IMG/VR virus record: IMGVR_UViG_3300030451_001161
Location: 1 to 24,993 of that record
DNA from: a virus
DNA: 24,993 nt
Strand: one strand, 5' to 3'
Below the pieces are notes generated by a model that saw nothing but the letters and a program-made list of their open reading frames with translations, had not been told where the DNA came from and did no database searches. The stretch's first letter is position 1; each line of letters begins with the position of its first letter. Made by a program: the position numbers and the translations under genes. This document shows positions 13,373 through 22,221 of this stretch, piece by piece.

Positions 13373-15591
13373 TACTTATTTTTTTTCTTAGCGTAGTAAT
13401 CTTCTACTGTCTTTCTTATAGAGATCAATGCGTTTTCAAAATCTGCTACATCCATTGGTTGTAGTTCAAAGTAAGAGACTAACATATCATATAACGGAGG
13501 TTTATAAAAGTATTGATTATCATCCCATTCATTACCTTTTGTTATATAGTAGGTAAAGGTTCTATTATAAGCCTCTTTAAATTGTTCCTCACTATTAACT
13601 AATTTAGGTAACTGTTCTAACCAAGCGTTTTCAGATACTAAATCATTACTAGTTGTTTTTTCTACATCCCAAGATGGATCATATAGTTCGTCACCTATTT
13701 CTCGTGCTCGTTTAAATACAAATTGATTTACTTCGTATTCACTAAACTGCCTCTTATCTGGTCCTCTTCCTTCTTTCAAAGCCTGTGCTTCTATTAACAT
13801 CTCATCAAATTGATTCAATGCTTCTAAAGCAGCTTGAGCACGGGCAGGATTGTGATATCCTGAATCAGGATCTAATAATCTAGCTATAGATATAGAAAGG
13901 TCTTCACCTTCTTTGTATATACCAGTACCTAGTATTCTCTTATAAAGTAAATTTCTTGATTGTCTAATAGGACTTCTAGGTTTATCAAGATTTTGTCTTG
14001 ATCTACCTTTTTCAAACTGAGTAGTTAAGTCTGACATAGGTAAATCAATAGTAGGATTACCTGCCCTTATTGCTTGTATTCTAGCTTTAAACTCTTCTTG
14101 AGTTAAGTTACCAGTTAATAAATCTTCTTCTAATTGGTTAATTAAACCTAAAGAAGTAAGGTTATCCTGTTCTTCTATAAACCCTCTAAAAGAATTTGCA
14201 GTACTAGCAGATCCTTCAATCTCTACTATACGTTGTAATGTTTGTTGAAGTGTTGTTCTAGCAGCTTTTGCTATGTCAGGTTTACTAGTATCTTTTGCCA
14301 TTTCGTATAGTCCTGGCAATCCACGAACTAATTCTTTTACTTTATTTTCTACTTCTAGTTTTTGATTCTTTAACTCTAAGTTACGTTTGGTTAAAGCACG
14401 AGAATTTATAGTATTAGTAGTTTGTGTTATCTGTTCTCTAGCATAAGTCGTATTTGCTAATGGCTGACCATCACGACCATGGAGTAAATGAATGTTACCT
14501 AAAATTGATGCATCTTCTTCTTCTAGTGCCTTAGCAGCTATAGCGTTTATAATAAGTTTGTTACCCTTAGTAAAATCACCAGACTCTGTAGAGTATGCTA
14601 TAAGTTCCCGATTAAGTTCTAATGCTTGAGTTAAAAACTGTAGTTCCTCAGGAAACTTAGCTATATCTAATTGATTACCTTCGATATCACCTACTTGTTG
14701 TCTCTTTGATTCTATTCTATTGATTAACTTAGAGTACCAATCCCCTATAATCTTAGCTTCTTCAGATCCTTTGAGTTGTACATCATTAAAATCAATTCCT
14801 TCTTTCTTAGCTTTTTCTTTTTTAGCTTTTTGAAACTCATGTGAAAGAGGAAAGATAAACTCTGGATCTCCTACGTTATACTGTTCATTTAAACTAATGA
14901 TAGTTGAGTTAAGCCAATCAGGATCTTCAATAGAAGCCATAGACACATCAGGATTCATCTCTACTAAGTTACTAATAACTAACTCAAAATTCTGATCCTT
15001 TCGTTCCCTAATTAACTGGTCACGCATACCTTGCCAGTTCTGTTGCACTGATGCTTTAAAAGCATTTTGCATAGGTGTAAATACAGAACTAACAATACTT
15101 TGATTATATTTACCTAGTGAATTTAATTCAGTAAACTTATCATCATATTTATCTAATGCTTCACTAAACTGTTCATCTGTAAAATCTTTAGGTATTTCAT
15201 TTAGTTGCCTAGTAAGTCCTAAGCCATAGTTCATACCTAAGTTTTTCAACTCTAACTTTTGATATCCTGAAATCCAAAAGGGACTCTGGACATCATCCAT
15301 GTCTCCATCACGAACAGCTTTACTAAAGGCATCTCTTTCACCACTTCTAAGTGATAAGTATTTCTTAGCACCTTCTTCTAATTCTTCTTCCTTGTACGCT
15401 CCAAAAACTTGAGATGCAAAGTTAACTAAGGATGGATTTAACTGCTCCAATGCCTTAGCCATTTGTGCTTCTCTAGTTGGACCCGCAGGTCCAGGTTTTG
15501 GTCTTTGTACTTGGAAACCAGTAGGTACGTTAGTATCTACCTGAGTTGTGGCTTGCATAGGTCGCAACCTAATTTTTCTATCACGAGCCAT
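13372..15591 (-). CDS. Internal virion protein, T7 gp15-like (ejection protein C)
   Basis: A 739-aa, mostly helical, charged protein between the gp14-like and gp16-like genes. T7 gp15 (747 aa) is nearly the same length and forms a ring of the inner core that becomes the periplasmic part of the ejection tube. The N-terminus (ARDRKIRLRPMQATTQ ... GFQVQRPKPGPAGPTREAQM) is Pro/Arg-rich, followed by long alpha-helical sequence with no membrane segment and no enzyme motif. Identification rests on position, length and helical composition rather than on a signature motif. The start and stop each share one base with the neighbours (TAATG), so the three ejection genes are translated as a coupled set. 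Confidence 0.82.
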   Translation of the reverse strand: MARDRKIRLRPMQATTQVDTNVPTGFQVQRPKPGPAGPTREAQMAKALEQLNPSLVNFASQVFGAYKEEELEEGAKKYLSLRSGERDAFSKAVRDGDMDDVQSPFWISGYQKLELKNLGMNYGLGLTRQLNEIPKDFTDEQFSEALDKYDDKFTELNSLGKYNQSIVSSVFTPMQNAFKASVQQNWQGMRDQLIRERKDQNFELVISNLVEMNPDVSMASIEDPDWLNSTIISLNEQYNVGDPEFIFPLSHEFQKAKKEKAKKEGIDFNDVQLKGSEEAKIIGDWYSKLINRIESKRQQVGDIEGNQLDIAKFPEELQFLTQALELNRELIAYSTESGDFTKGNKLIINAIAAKALEEEDASILGNIHLLHGRDGQPLANTTYAREQITQTTNTINSRALTKRNLELKNQKLEVENKVKELVRGLPGLYEMAKDTSKPDIAKAARTTLQQTLQRIVEIEGSASTANSFRGFIEEQDNLTSLGLINQLEEDLLTGNLTQEEFKARIQAIRAGNPTIDLPMSDLTTQFEKGRSRQNLDKPRSPIRQSRNLLYKRILGTGIYKEGEDLSISIARLLDPDSGYHNPARAQAALEALNQFDEMLIEAQALKEGRGPDKRQFSEYEVNQFVFKRAREIGDELYDPSWDVEKTTSNDLVSENAWLEQLPKLVNSEEQFKEAYNRTFTYYITKGNEWDDNQYFYKPPLYDMLVSYFELQPMDVADFENALISIRKTVEDYYAKKKNK

Positions 15592-16235
15592 TAAACCTCT
15601 GGTTTTTGATATAAGTTATACCATGATTCTTGTTTTTGAGTATTTGGATTATCTCCAACTCTACCACCTAATTTATAATAAGTAGTTCCTGCATCTAATG
15701 CACCTGATGCAAACTGAAGTGCTGATGCACTTGGATCTAACCCTCGTTGCATTTGCATAGAGTTAACTTGATTTAAGGCACTATAGTAAGCACTATCAGC
15801 ACTAAATGTTAAGTTCTTTCGTTGCCTACCTATGTTACCTAAACTAGTATCTAAGTTACGATTGATTGCATTGAGGTTATTTATTGATTGTCTTTCTAAA
15901 TCACTTATCTGCATTCCTGGTGATATACCTTCAACTCCTGCTTCACCACTCGCAGTGATCGCAGTACCAGTTGCCTTAAGTGCTTCTACTTGTTGTTCTA
16001 ATGCTAAGTTACCTGCTTGTTCTAGTTGTTGATTTTCAGCAGCTTTAAGTGCTCTATTCTTTTCAGCTATCTGTGCCATTGAGTTCTTATAAGACTCATT
16101 AGCTAAACGTGCGTTCTCTTGAGCAATTTTATTAGCATTAGCTATTTGTGCTCTCTGTGCTTCTTGTTGTTTAGAAATAGAAGCAATAGTAATAACTAAT
16201 TGTGCTGCTGCTGCATAAGCTGCAAATGCTCCCAT
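15591..16235 (-). CDS. Internal virion protein, T7 gp14-like (ejection protein B)
   Basis: A 214-aa protein with an Ala-rich hydrophobic N-terminus (GAFAAYAAAAQLVITIASI) followed by a long Gln/Ala/Asn-rich coiled coil (KQQEAQRAQIANANKIAQ ... RALKAAENQQLEQAG). T7 gp14 (196 aa) has the same length and layout and forms the outer-membrane pore of the ejection apparatus. The pattern GEAGVEGISPGMQISDLERQ is also a common feature of this family. A GAGG ribosome binding site precedes the ATG. It follows the nozzle gene by three bases, exactly the T7 order 12-14 with no gene-13 equivalent visible. Confidence 0.88.
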   Translation of the reverse strand: MGAFAAYAAAAQLVITIASISKQQEAQRAQIANANKIAQENARLANESYKNSMAQIAEKNRALKAAENQQLEQAGNLALEQQVEALKATGTAITASGEAGVEGISPGMQISDLERQSINNLNAINRNLDTSLGNIGRQRKNLTFSADSAYYSALNQVNSMQMQRGLDPSASALQFASGALDAGTTYYKLGGRVGDNPNTQKQESWYNLYQKPEV

Positions 16236-16238
16236 ATT

Positions 16239-19130
16239 TTAACTCCTCGGAGAACGTACTACTAAGAACCCTTCGTACTCTGCTGATTGAAACCTACATG
16301 GTAAGTGCTTTGCGTTTTGTATCTCTATAGTCACGTTATCACTCTTGGATAGTACTGGTACTCTAAAGGTTCCTGACTGTAACGATTGTTTATTTATAAC
16401 TGATGTACCAATAGTTAAACCACTAAATGTATTAGTTCTAGAAGTTCTACCTGATGTAGGTAAAGGTGACACAGTTATCTCAAAGAAACCTGAGTTAGTA
16501 AAATTAAATGACATGTTACGTATTTGTAATCTAGCGATCTCAATAGTAACATCATTCTCCTTATGTACCTGTTCACTTACTCGATATTTAAATGTAAAGG
16601 GTATACCTGCGAATACTGATTTACCTGCTGCTAGTTGTGTAGCAACATCAGTCGAATCAATAATCTTACCTGTCTCTAATATATATTGTGCATTATTATC
16701 AGTATAAGGTAATGATGTAGTACCTCCTGTCTTAAGTTCTACTCTACGATCTAAATGTATACTTTGGTTATCATCCATTACTGCTGATGCAGGATCTGTA
16801 AATAACGTAAGTTTTTCTAAAAATAAACTAGTACTACGTTTTAATAATATAAATACATCTGATCCTAATATAGATATAGAAAGTACATCAGCATCAAAAG
16901 TCCATTTAGACCAGGATGACTGTAGTTTCTCTGCACCAGACCAGAAGTATTTATAAACGTATATACTTTTTCGATCTTGATTTCCTAATGCTAGTAAAAT
17001 TTCTTCATTAGAAGAACTAGCCATTTGTAGAATATTACCTTCGATATATTCAGGTACATGTGCGGTTACCTCTTGTGCATCTGAGGTCTCCGTAGAGATA
17101 TCTAAAAAATACTCACGTACACCTGAAAAACCACCTCTTGTAAAAGGAAAATAAACATATCTACCTGCTGCTACTGGTTTAGCTTTTGTGTCTGTCTCAA
17201 AGTTAGTAGCTACATCAATAGAAACAGTAGTAGGTGTTAGTAGTTCTCCTGCGGTGACTTTAAACTGTTGTAAGTCTGAGAAAATAAGAAGACTTTCGTT
17301 AAAAGGAATTGCGTGTCGTAATACGGACACTTGATTATTTGATACTGCAACATCTATTGGTTCACTATCTAGAATAGTTAAGGTTGTAGTTACAAAGAGA
17401 TTATAGAATCCACCTGCTTCACTAAAGATTACATTTTCGTCACTTAAAAAACCTAAACGATTTCTATGAAAGAATATATCGTTAATCTCAAAATCAGTAA
17501 AAGAAGGAAAAGGATTAGTATTTATGTCACCAACAGTACGTTCTACCCATGGAGACTCTTCTAATACAAAGTATACTTCATTACCATCAAACTGTTTTTT
17601 TAGTTGATGAGGCATCGTACTAGCATTAAAGCTAGTTTTGTAATCATCTGAAGTTTCTCCATTATACCTTGGTAGTAAGGTTTCTTTCCAAGTTTTACCA
17701 TTCCAAAACACATAATAATCATCTTGTGCTTTTTCATTATTACCTCCTACCTTAATTGTAAACCCTATTCCTGTATTAGTAAATTGAGTACCATCCCAAC
17801 CTTTCTTTGCATCTTCAGGTAAGGTAGCAGGTAGTTTACCAAAGGAGGATACTTGTTCATGTCCTACAAATACATCTATATCTTCACCACCACGACTATC
17901 GGATACTTCTACATCAAAACTTATTTTATCTGTTCCAGAAGAATATATGTATATAAAGTTATCATCAGCATTGTATTTGACACCAAATGAATCCGCTTGA
18001 TCACCTATTAGTGATTCAGTAGCAGCAGTTCCATTAGGTTTTTTCCATAGAGTTGCATTATTAATATTAGCACTTAATGTAGTTGCTCCAGTTCCTAGTG
18101 GATTATCACTAGCAATATCAGTAATAACATCAATATTAGGACTAGTTGTACTTAAACCAGAAGATCCGTAAGCCAATGAACTAGCTATACGTTTTGTACT
18201 AACTGCTGCTTGGTTGTTAATTTGAGTGGTTTCTGGGACATCTGTATTTGCTCCAGTAGTATTACTCTTAATAACCCCATCAGGTGTTTCAGCAGTAGAA
18301 GTAAATTTATATACAACATTGTTTACTTCCATTGATACAGTTATAGAGTATTTAGACTTATAGTCACCATTCTTTACATAGACGTATGATTCGTATGGTC
18401 TCTGGTGTGAATAAGTAGTACCCTTAGTAATAGTTTTACTTCTATTTAAAAGAAACGTAAAGTCAGCAACAGTTGTAGCACCAAAAGTTTCTTGTGCAGT
18501 AGAGTCTGTAGGCACATTTAAATAGTCAACATCTACACCCATAATAGCAGTTACTGTACCGCAAGCTGGTCCCATACATCCTGAAAAGGATAAAGTAGGT
18601 GCTGATGTATATCCACTACCACTATTTGTAACAGTTGCACTAACTATAGAACCATTTGATACACTATAAGTACCTGTAAAACCAGTTCCTCCTCCACCAC
18701 TACTATGGAATGTACCTCCAACTGAATGAAAAGTTCCAGGGTCTGTGATTTCTAACCTTTCTACTCTTAAAGGTAGAGTATTAAAATTAGAATCTGCATA
18801 TACTGGTATTTCATTACCTGCCTGTGCAGTAGTTCCACCTTTAGGTACGTATCTACCTATTAAATCAAATATTTTAACACTTTGATTTGTTAAAACTGCT
18901 ACGTATGCTTCTTCTTCATCTCTTTGTATAGTATGAATAAATGCAGTAGTGTCATTAAAATTAGTTAATATTTCTCCTACGTGTTGAGTCCCAGGTCTTT
19001 TCTCTAACCCACGTACTACCGAGGATAAACCATTTTCTTGGATCTCCCCTTGGGTAGGTAGTCTTAACGATGGTGGTTGTTGTGACACACCATTGATTAA
19101 GTTAGGGATAGCTCCAGATACTAACGGCAT
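16239..19130 (-). CDS. Tail tubular protein B / nozzle (T7 gp12-like)
   Basis: A 963-aa protein that forms the hexameric nozzle of the short tail. The start MPLVSGAIPNLINGVSQQPP and the segment QENGLSSVVRGLEKRPGTQH are the diagnostic opening of gp12-type proteins. Further typical blocks are VADFTFLLNRSKTITKG near 221, INDIFFHRNRLGFLSDENVI in the middle and an RFQSAEYEGFLVVRSPRS end. T7 gp12 is 794 aa. Part of the excess is a separate Gly-rich module at about 129-200 containing NSGSGYTSAPTLSFSG and a Cys pair (C185, C190). It begins one base after the gp11-like stop, and the two proteins assemble as consecutive rings. Confidence 0.95.
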   Translation of the reverse strand: MPLVSGAIPNLINGVSQQPPSLRLPTQGEIQENGLSSVVRGLEKRPGTQHVGEILTNFNDTTAFIHTIQRDEEEAYVAVLTNQSVKIFDLIGRYVPKGGTTAQAGNEIPVYADSNFNTLPLRVERLEITDPGTFHSVGGTFHSSGGGGTGFTGTYSVSNGSIVSATVTNSGSGYTSAPTLSFSGCMGPACGTVTAIMGVDVDYLNVPTDSTAQETFGATTVADFTFLLNRSKTITKGTTYSHQRPYESYVYVKNGDYKSKYSITVSMEVNNVVYKFTSTAETPDGVIKSNTTGANTDVPETTQINNQAAVSTKRIASSLAYGSSGLSTTSPNIDVITDIASDNPLGTGATTLSANINNATLWKKPNGTAATESLIGDQADSFGVKYNADDNFIYIYSSGTDKISFDVEVSDSRGGEDIDVFVGHEQVSSFGKLPATLPEDAKKGWDGTQFTNTGIGFTIKVGGNNEKAQDDYYVFWNGKTWKETLLPRYNGETSDDYKTSFNASTMPHQLKKQFDGNEVYFVLEESPWVERTVGDINTNPFPSFTDFEINDIFFHRNRLGFLSDENVIFSEAGGFYNLFVTTTLTILDSEPIDVAVSNNQVSVLRHAIPFNESLLIFSDLQQFKVTAGELLTPTTVSIDVATNFETDTKAKPVAAGRYVYFPFTRGGFSGVREYFLDISTETSDAQEVTAHVPEYIEGNILQMASSSNEEILLALGNQDRKSIYVYKYFWSGAEKLQSSWSKWTFDADVLSISILGSDVFILLKRSTSLFLEKLTLFTDPASAVMDDNQSIHLDRRVELKTGGTTSLPYTDNNAQYILETGKIIDSTDVATQLAAGKSVFAGIPFTFKYRVSEQVHKENDVTIEIARLQIRNMSFNFTNSGFFEITVSPLPTSGRTSRTNTFSGLTIGTSVINKQSLQSGTFRVPVLSKSDNVTIEIQNAKHLPCRFQSAEYEGFLVVRSPRS
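18531..18746 (-). other. Inserted GSGYTSAP module within the nozzle gene
   Basis: This is the coding region for nozzle residues 129-200: a Gly/Ser linker (SVGGTFHSSGGGGTGFTG) followed by a small beta module with VTNSGSGYTSAPTLSFSG and CMGPAC. It interrupts the stretch between LRVERLEITD and VDYLNVPTDSTAQETF, where T7-type nozzle proteins usually continue directly. The GSGYTSAP-type repeat is familiar to me from unrelated marine phage structural proteins, so the module is probably mobile among virion proteins. Boundaries are estimates. Confidence 0.6.
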
Positions 19131-19131
19131 A

Positions 19132-19767
19132 TTATGATGATGTTTCGGTAAGTGTATTGGTTATATAATGCTCACTATGAATGTTTCTATCTAATGGAGC
19201 AAAGGTGTCGTAGTTATCAAAGATATTAAAGTCAGCAGTCTCTGCTTGATAATCTTGTAGTTCGATAAATGCCTGTTGTTCATCCTGCATTTGAAACCCG
19301 TGTATATTAGGGGAACTTAAAACTCTATCTTGAAAGATACGTGCAGAACGAATAGTAATGTATCTTCTAGCTACTTCAGGTATATCAGCAAAATCTAAAA
19401 GAATAACTGCATCAACTACTATATCATCAGAAAATACATAACTATTAGATATTCTATCATATAATTTACGTCCTCTTTCAACTATATCTTTTTTAGAAGA
19501 TCTTAATAGATTTCTAGTATCTACTCTTATATAATTATTAGGTAGTTCTATATGATTGTTAGATACGTTTCTAGTTAGTTTAATTTTTAAATCTGTATTA
19601 AATATCCAACCCTTACTTTGAGTTTCACGATTAACACTTTCTAGAATAGTTTCGGCTAACTCAGCATCTTCTAATCCTGATGTAAGAGAGTTAACTGGTG
19701 CTTCACCAATACTACTGAGCATTACGTTAACTGCATCTAATCTACTGGTGGGTTGTAATATAGCCAT
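19132..19767 (-). CDS. Tail tubular protein A / adaptor (T7 gp11-like)
   Basis: A 211-aa protein that forms the dodecameric adaptor ring between portal and nozzle. The N-terminus AILQPTSRLDAVNVMLSSIG followed by EAPVNSL is the well-known gp11 opening, and GWIFNTD, ARRYITIRSARIFQDR and the Gln/Glu helix near residues 160-175 also fit the family. T7 gp11 is 196 aa. The start shares one base with the stop of the small Lys-rich gene upstream (TAATG) and the stop lies one base before the nozzle ATG. Confidence 0.95.
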   Translation of the reverse strand: MAILQPTSRLDAVNVMLSSIGEAPVNSLTSGLEDAELAETILESVNRETQSKGWIFNTDLKIKLTRNVSNNHIELPNNYIRVDTRNLLRSSKKDIVERGRKLYDRISNSYVFSDDIVVDAVILLDFADIPEVARRYITIRSARIFQDRVLSSPNIHGFQMQDEQQAFIELQDYQAETADFNIFDNYDTFAPLDRNIHSEHYITNTLTETSS

Positions 19768-19973
19768 TATGCGTACTTCTTACTTTTCTGTGATTTTTTT
19801 CTTTTTTTATACATCTTCTTAGCCTCCCTATATTTCTTTTTTTGTTCAGGAGTTAAGTAATCTTCTATCTCAGGGTTAAGCATCCACTTAGGCATCCCCT
19901 TGAGTTGCTTCTTTTTCTTCCCTTCAAAGTCAGGCTCATCAGGGATTTTCATTTGTTTTAGTATATTATTCAT
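19767..19973 (-). CDS. Small Lys-rich protein between capsid and adaptor genes
   Basis: A 68-aa protein (MNNILKQMKIPDEPDFEG ... WMLNPEIEDYLTPEQKKKYR ... KKYA) with about a third lysine. The middle has a short helix-forming EIEDYLTPEQKKKYREAKKM. I do not recognise the family; small basic genes at this place occur in other marine T7-like phages. Its ATG lies just beyond the capsid terminator hairpin and has no clear ribosome binding site; an internal Met at residue 8 is an alternative start. The stop overlaps the adaptor start, which supports expression as the leader gene of the tail operon. Confidence 0.65.
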   Translation of the reverse strand: MNNILKQMKIPDEPDFEGKKKKQLKGMPKWMLNPEIEDYLTPEQKKKYREAKKMYKKRKKSQKSKKYA

Positions 19974-19980
19974 AGTAATG

Positions 19981-20018
19981 AAAAGGGCAGAGCAAGCCCG
20001 AACACTTGATGCCCTTAA
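19981..20018 (-). terminator. Hairpin terminator after the major capsid gene (T-phi analogue)
   Basis: On the gene strand, AAGGGCA (20016-20010) pairs with TGCCCTT (19989-19983), and CAAG (20008-20005) pairs with CTTG (19996-19993) above a small bulge. The hairpin is followed by a short run of T (CCCTTTT). It lies about 20 bases after the capsid stop, the same place as the principal T7 RNA polymerase terminator T-phi behind gene 10. Partial termination here would give more capsid and scaffold transcript than tail transcript. The T run is short, so efficiency is unknown. Confidence 0.7.
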
Positions 20019-20036
20019 AATGGATGCAGTCCTTAA

Positions 20037-21290
20037 TTAGCCAGTTGCATGTGTTGACATACAAGCTACTGCCATAGCAGGACGGAGTACATCGTGTCCC
20101 ATCGCATATTTGGACACGATTAGAGTACCTTGTCGGTCAATCTGGTACTCTGATTCAACAGCCAAGTCCATGAGCTTAACAGTTGCTACAGCGTCTTTGG
20201 ACATGACGAAGAAACGAATTTTAGATACTTCAGCTTTAAGATCTACAGAAGCTCCATCAGCATCAGTACCTCCATCGGCACCTGTTGTAGAACCAGCAGA
20301 AGCTGATGCATCATAATCGGCATCTTGATTATTAGTAATATCGTATGCCTTATCTCTTCCTGACTCACCAGAAATAGGAGTAGGACCAGTAGATGCTTGT
20401 CCTGTTGCTCCTGCCGTAGAGAGATCAGAAAAGATTGAATTAGACCAACTTCCTGCTGAATTATAGGAACCAAAGTGAGGTGTGGTTACAACTGGAATAC
20501 CTGCAATTGTTGGTAATTGCATAGCTCCAATCGAACCTGTTCCACCAAAGTCTCTATTGAATACAGCAAGATCAGTTGCTGAACTAGAGGTACTATCGAA
20601 AAGATCATAGTATGAGTCAGTGCTCATAATACAAACTAATCCATCAAGAGGTGCTCCGATTTTCTCAAGTTCTCGTCTTGCATCCATAATGGCTTTAACG
20701 ATAAATTGAGGTTTTCGTGAGTCACTTCCATCAGCAGTAGCACCAATGGTAATGTTTGCAGAAAAGTCTTCCTGATCAAATGTTTTATAATTATTGATCA
20801 ACTTAGAAGCACGTTCTACGTTAGTTGCTAAAGAAGCCTTGGTAAGAACACGTAAAATGTTCTGATCAGCTACTTTAGATAAACCATATCCTGCTTCCTG
20901 AGTGTACACATTCCTCACATCGTAATGCTGAATTGCTTCATCAATACTAGGGATAAACTGAGCGTTAATCAAGAGGTCATCAATGGTGACGAGTCTCTCT
21001 GAGTGTTTTGCGTTTGCATCAGGTGCAATACGATTTCCAGGGGTATGGTAAGCAGCATCCCTATATTTACCAGTCATGATAAATTGGGCTTCCTTACCTT
21101 TTGAAATGGTTCTCACTCTACCGAGAGGCATCATTACGTTCCTAGTCTGGAACGCAGTCATGACCTCACCTGCATAGAGTTTGAGAAATAGTTCTCTAGG
21201 ATCGGAACCACCATCAATGGTGGAACCTACGTTACGGGTACCACTACGAATAGACGTATATTCGCCAGCAGCACTTTGAAAATCAGGCAT
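20037..21290 (-). CDS. Major capsid protein (T7 gp10-like)
   Basis: A 417-aa HK97-fold capsid subunit. The N-terminal pattern TSIRSGTRNVGSTIDGGSD, the E-loop region GRVRTISKGKEAQFIMTGK, and AAYHTPGNRIAPDANAKHSE, TIDDLLINAQFIPSIDEA and AGIPVVTTPHFG all match T7-type capsids. It is longer than T7 gp10A (344 aa), mainly through a low-complexity Asp/Ala/Ser/Gly segment at about residues 275-352. A good AAAGG ribosome binding site lies five bases before ATG, in line with very high expression. I see no reading-frame extension past the stop resembling T7 gp10B; the terminator begins shortly afterwards. Confidence 0.95.
   Translation of the reverse strand: MPDFQSAAGEYTSIRSGTRNVGSTIDGGSDPRELFLKLYAGEVMTAFQTRNVMMPLGRVRTISKGKEAQFIMTGKYRDAAYHTPGNRIAPDANAKHSERLVTIDDLLINAQFIPSIDEAIQHYDVRNVYTQEAGYGLSKVADQNILRVLTKASLATNVERASKLINNYKTFDQEDFSANITIGATADGSDSRKPQFIVKAIMDARRELEKIGAPLDGLVCIMSTDSYYDLFDSTSSSATDLAVFNRDFGGTGSIGAMQLPTIAGIPVVTTPHFGSYNSAGSWSNSIFSDLSTAGATGQASTGPTPISGESGRDKAYDITNNQDADYDASASAGSTTGADGGTDADGASVDLKAEVSKIRFFVMSKDAVATVKLMDLAVESEYQIDRQGTLIVSKYAMGHDVLRPAMAVACMSTHATG
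20235..20468 (-). other. Low-complexity acidic insert in the capsid gene
   Basis: This stretch codes for capsid residues 275-352, with NNQDADYDASASAGSTTGAD and GGTDADGASVDL. It lies between the conserved IAGIPVVTTPHFG strand and KIRFFVMSKDAVATVKL. Its size accounts for the difference in length from T7 gp10A. The high Asp/Ser/Gly content suggests an exposed loop on the capsid surface. Boundaries are approximate. Confidence 0.6.
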
Positions 21291-21420
21291 TATTACCTTT
21301 CTTGTTTATGGTTAAGTATGTACACATGTGCATACATCCTGGTAAACAAGAGTTCGTACTAGGTTCTCCCTCGCAAGGGGCAAAGTCTAATATCTTGAGT
21401 ACGGATAATTCTGCTTAATG
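21291..21420 (-). promoter_or_regulatory. Capsid gene leader with imperfect palindrome
   Basis: This 130-bp gap between scaffold and capsid is the longest between confident genes. It contains gtatgtacacatgtgcatac (21316-21335), an inverted repeat with one mismatch and a G-T pair at its centre, and a short CCCT/AGGG hairpin near 21372. T7 has its strongest late promoter, phi10, in exactly this gap, so a promoter for the phage polymerase is expected. I see no T7-consensus promoter, and the polymerase of this phage is outside the window, so its target sequence is unknown. Confidence 0.35.
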
Positions 21421-22221
21421 TTACATTATATTTGATCGTGAAAGACGATCTGTTACTTCCCTTCGGTATGCAGGGTCTGAATGATACCGAGGGTCACTCA
21501 TGGCAGACGTTAGTTGTTGTACGGACTCATAACGACTACCTAAAGATTGCCCTCCACTACCTGAGATTAGGTTAGGTTCAGTACTCTGGTTCTCTAGCAT
21601 AAACCTCGATGCTAAACCTTGAACGGCAAAGTTGACTAAGTTGTTGTCTCCAGATTCTATCATGTGATTAAAAGCATCTACTTCATATTCATTTAAATTA
21701 TCTGATGCCCACTCTGTCATCGCTTGATAGTTCTCTTCACCACCAACTGAGTCATACACACTTGACTCTATCTGTTCAGCCATTGCTAGTTGACCTTCAA
21801 GATAGTTATCTACCATTTCTGATGGTATCCCTGCTTCATCTAATGCTTGATAAGCTGCATCAGAGAGTCCACCAGTTTCATTAAATTCTTGTTCAAACTT
21901 TTGATAGTCTAAACCATACCCTTCTAGAAACGAGTCTACATTATTAGAAGTAACTTGATCTCCTTCTTGGTATTCTTGTGCTTCCTGAGATTCCTCATAG
22001 TATTGCTGAGGTTCCTCTTGGTTACGAGTGTGAAACTCTTGTTCTAGATTTTGGTATGCTTCAGCTAGTTCCTCAGCGGAACTAAACTTTTCAGGTAACC
22101 ACTCTGGTCTATCATCTGTTTGTTCGACACCTTCTACTTTATCGAGCATCTCCTGTACATGCTCGGCTGATTCTATGTGCTGTGCATCATCAGCATTATG
22201 AGTTTGAACTGCATCCACCAT
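21421..22221 (-). CDS. Scaffolding protein (T7 gp9-like)
   Basis: A 266-aa very acidic, Glu/Gln-rich protein that guides prohead assembly and is lost on maturation. Features are an acidic helical N-terminus (HNADDAQHIESAEHVQEM), the conserved RPEWLPEKFSSAEELAEAYQ motif at about 38-58, a long Gln/Glu stretch, and a basic C-terminal segment (YRREVTDRLSRSNIM) that in this family contacts the capsid. T7 gp9 is 307 aa. Position between portal and capsid is canonical. Confidence 0.93.
   Translation of the reverse strand: MVDAVQTHNADDAQHIESAEHVQEMLDKVEGVEQTDDRPEWLPEKFSSAEELAEAYQNLEQEFHTRNQEEPQQYYEESQEAQEYQEGDQVTSNNVDSFLEGYGLDYQKFEQEFNETGGLSDAAYQALDEAGIPSEMVDNYLEGQLAMAEQIESSVYDSVGGEENYQAMTEWASDNLNEYEVDAFNHMIESGDNNLVNFAVQGLASRFMLENQSTEPNLISGSGGQSLGSRYESVQQLTSAMSDPRYHSDPAYRREVTDRLSRSNIM

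Noticed and set aside
20010-20036. Capsid frameshift product like T7 gp10B
   Set aside because: I see no slippery sequence with a following open frame. The terminator hairpin begins about 20 bases after the stop.
21350-21385. T7-like promoter before the capsid gene (GACT ... GGGAGA)
   Set aside because: GACT and GGGAGA both occur but are spaced six bases too far apart compared with the T7 consensus, and the central part does not match.
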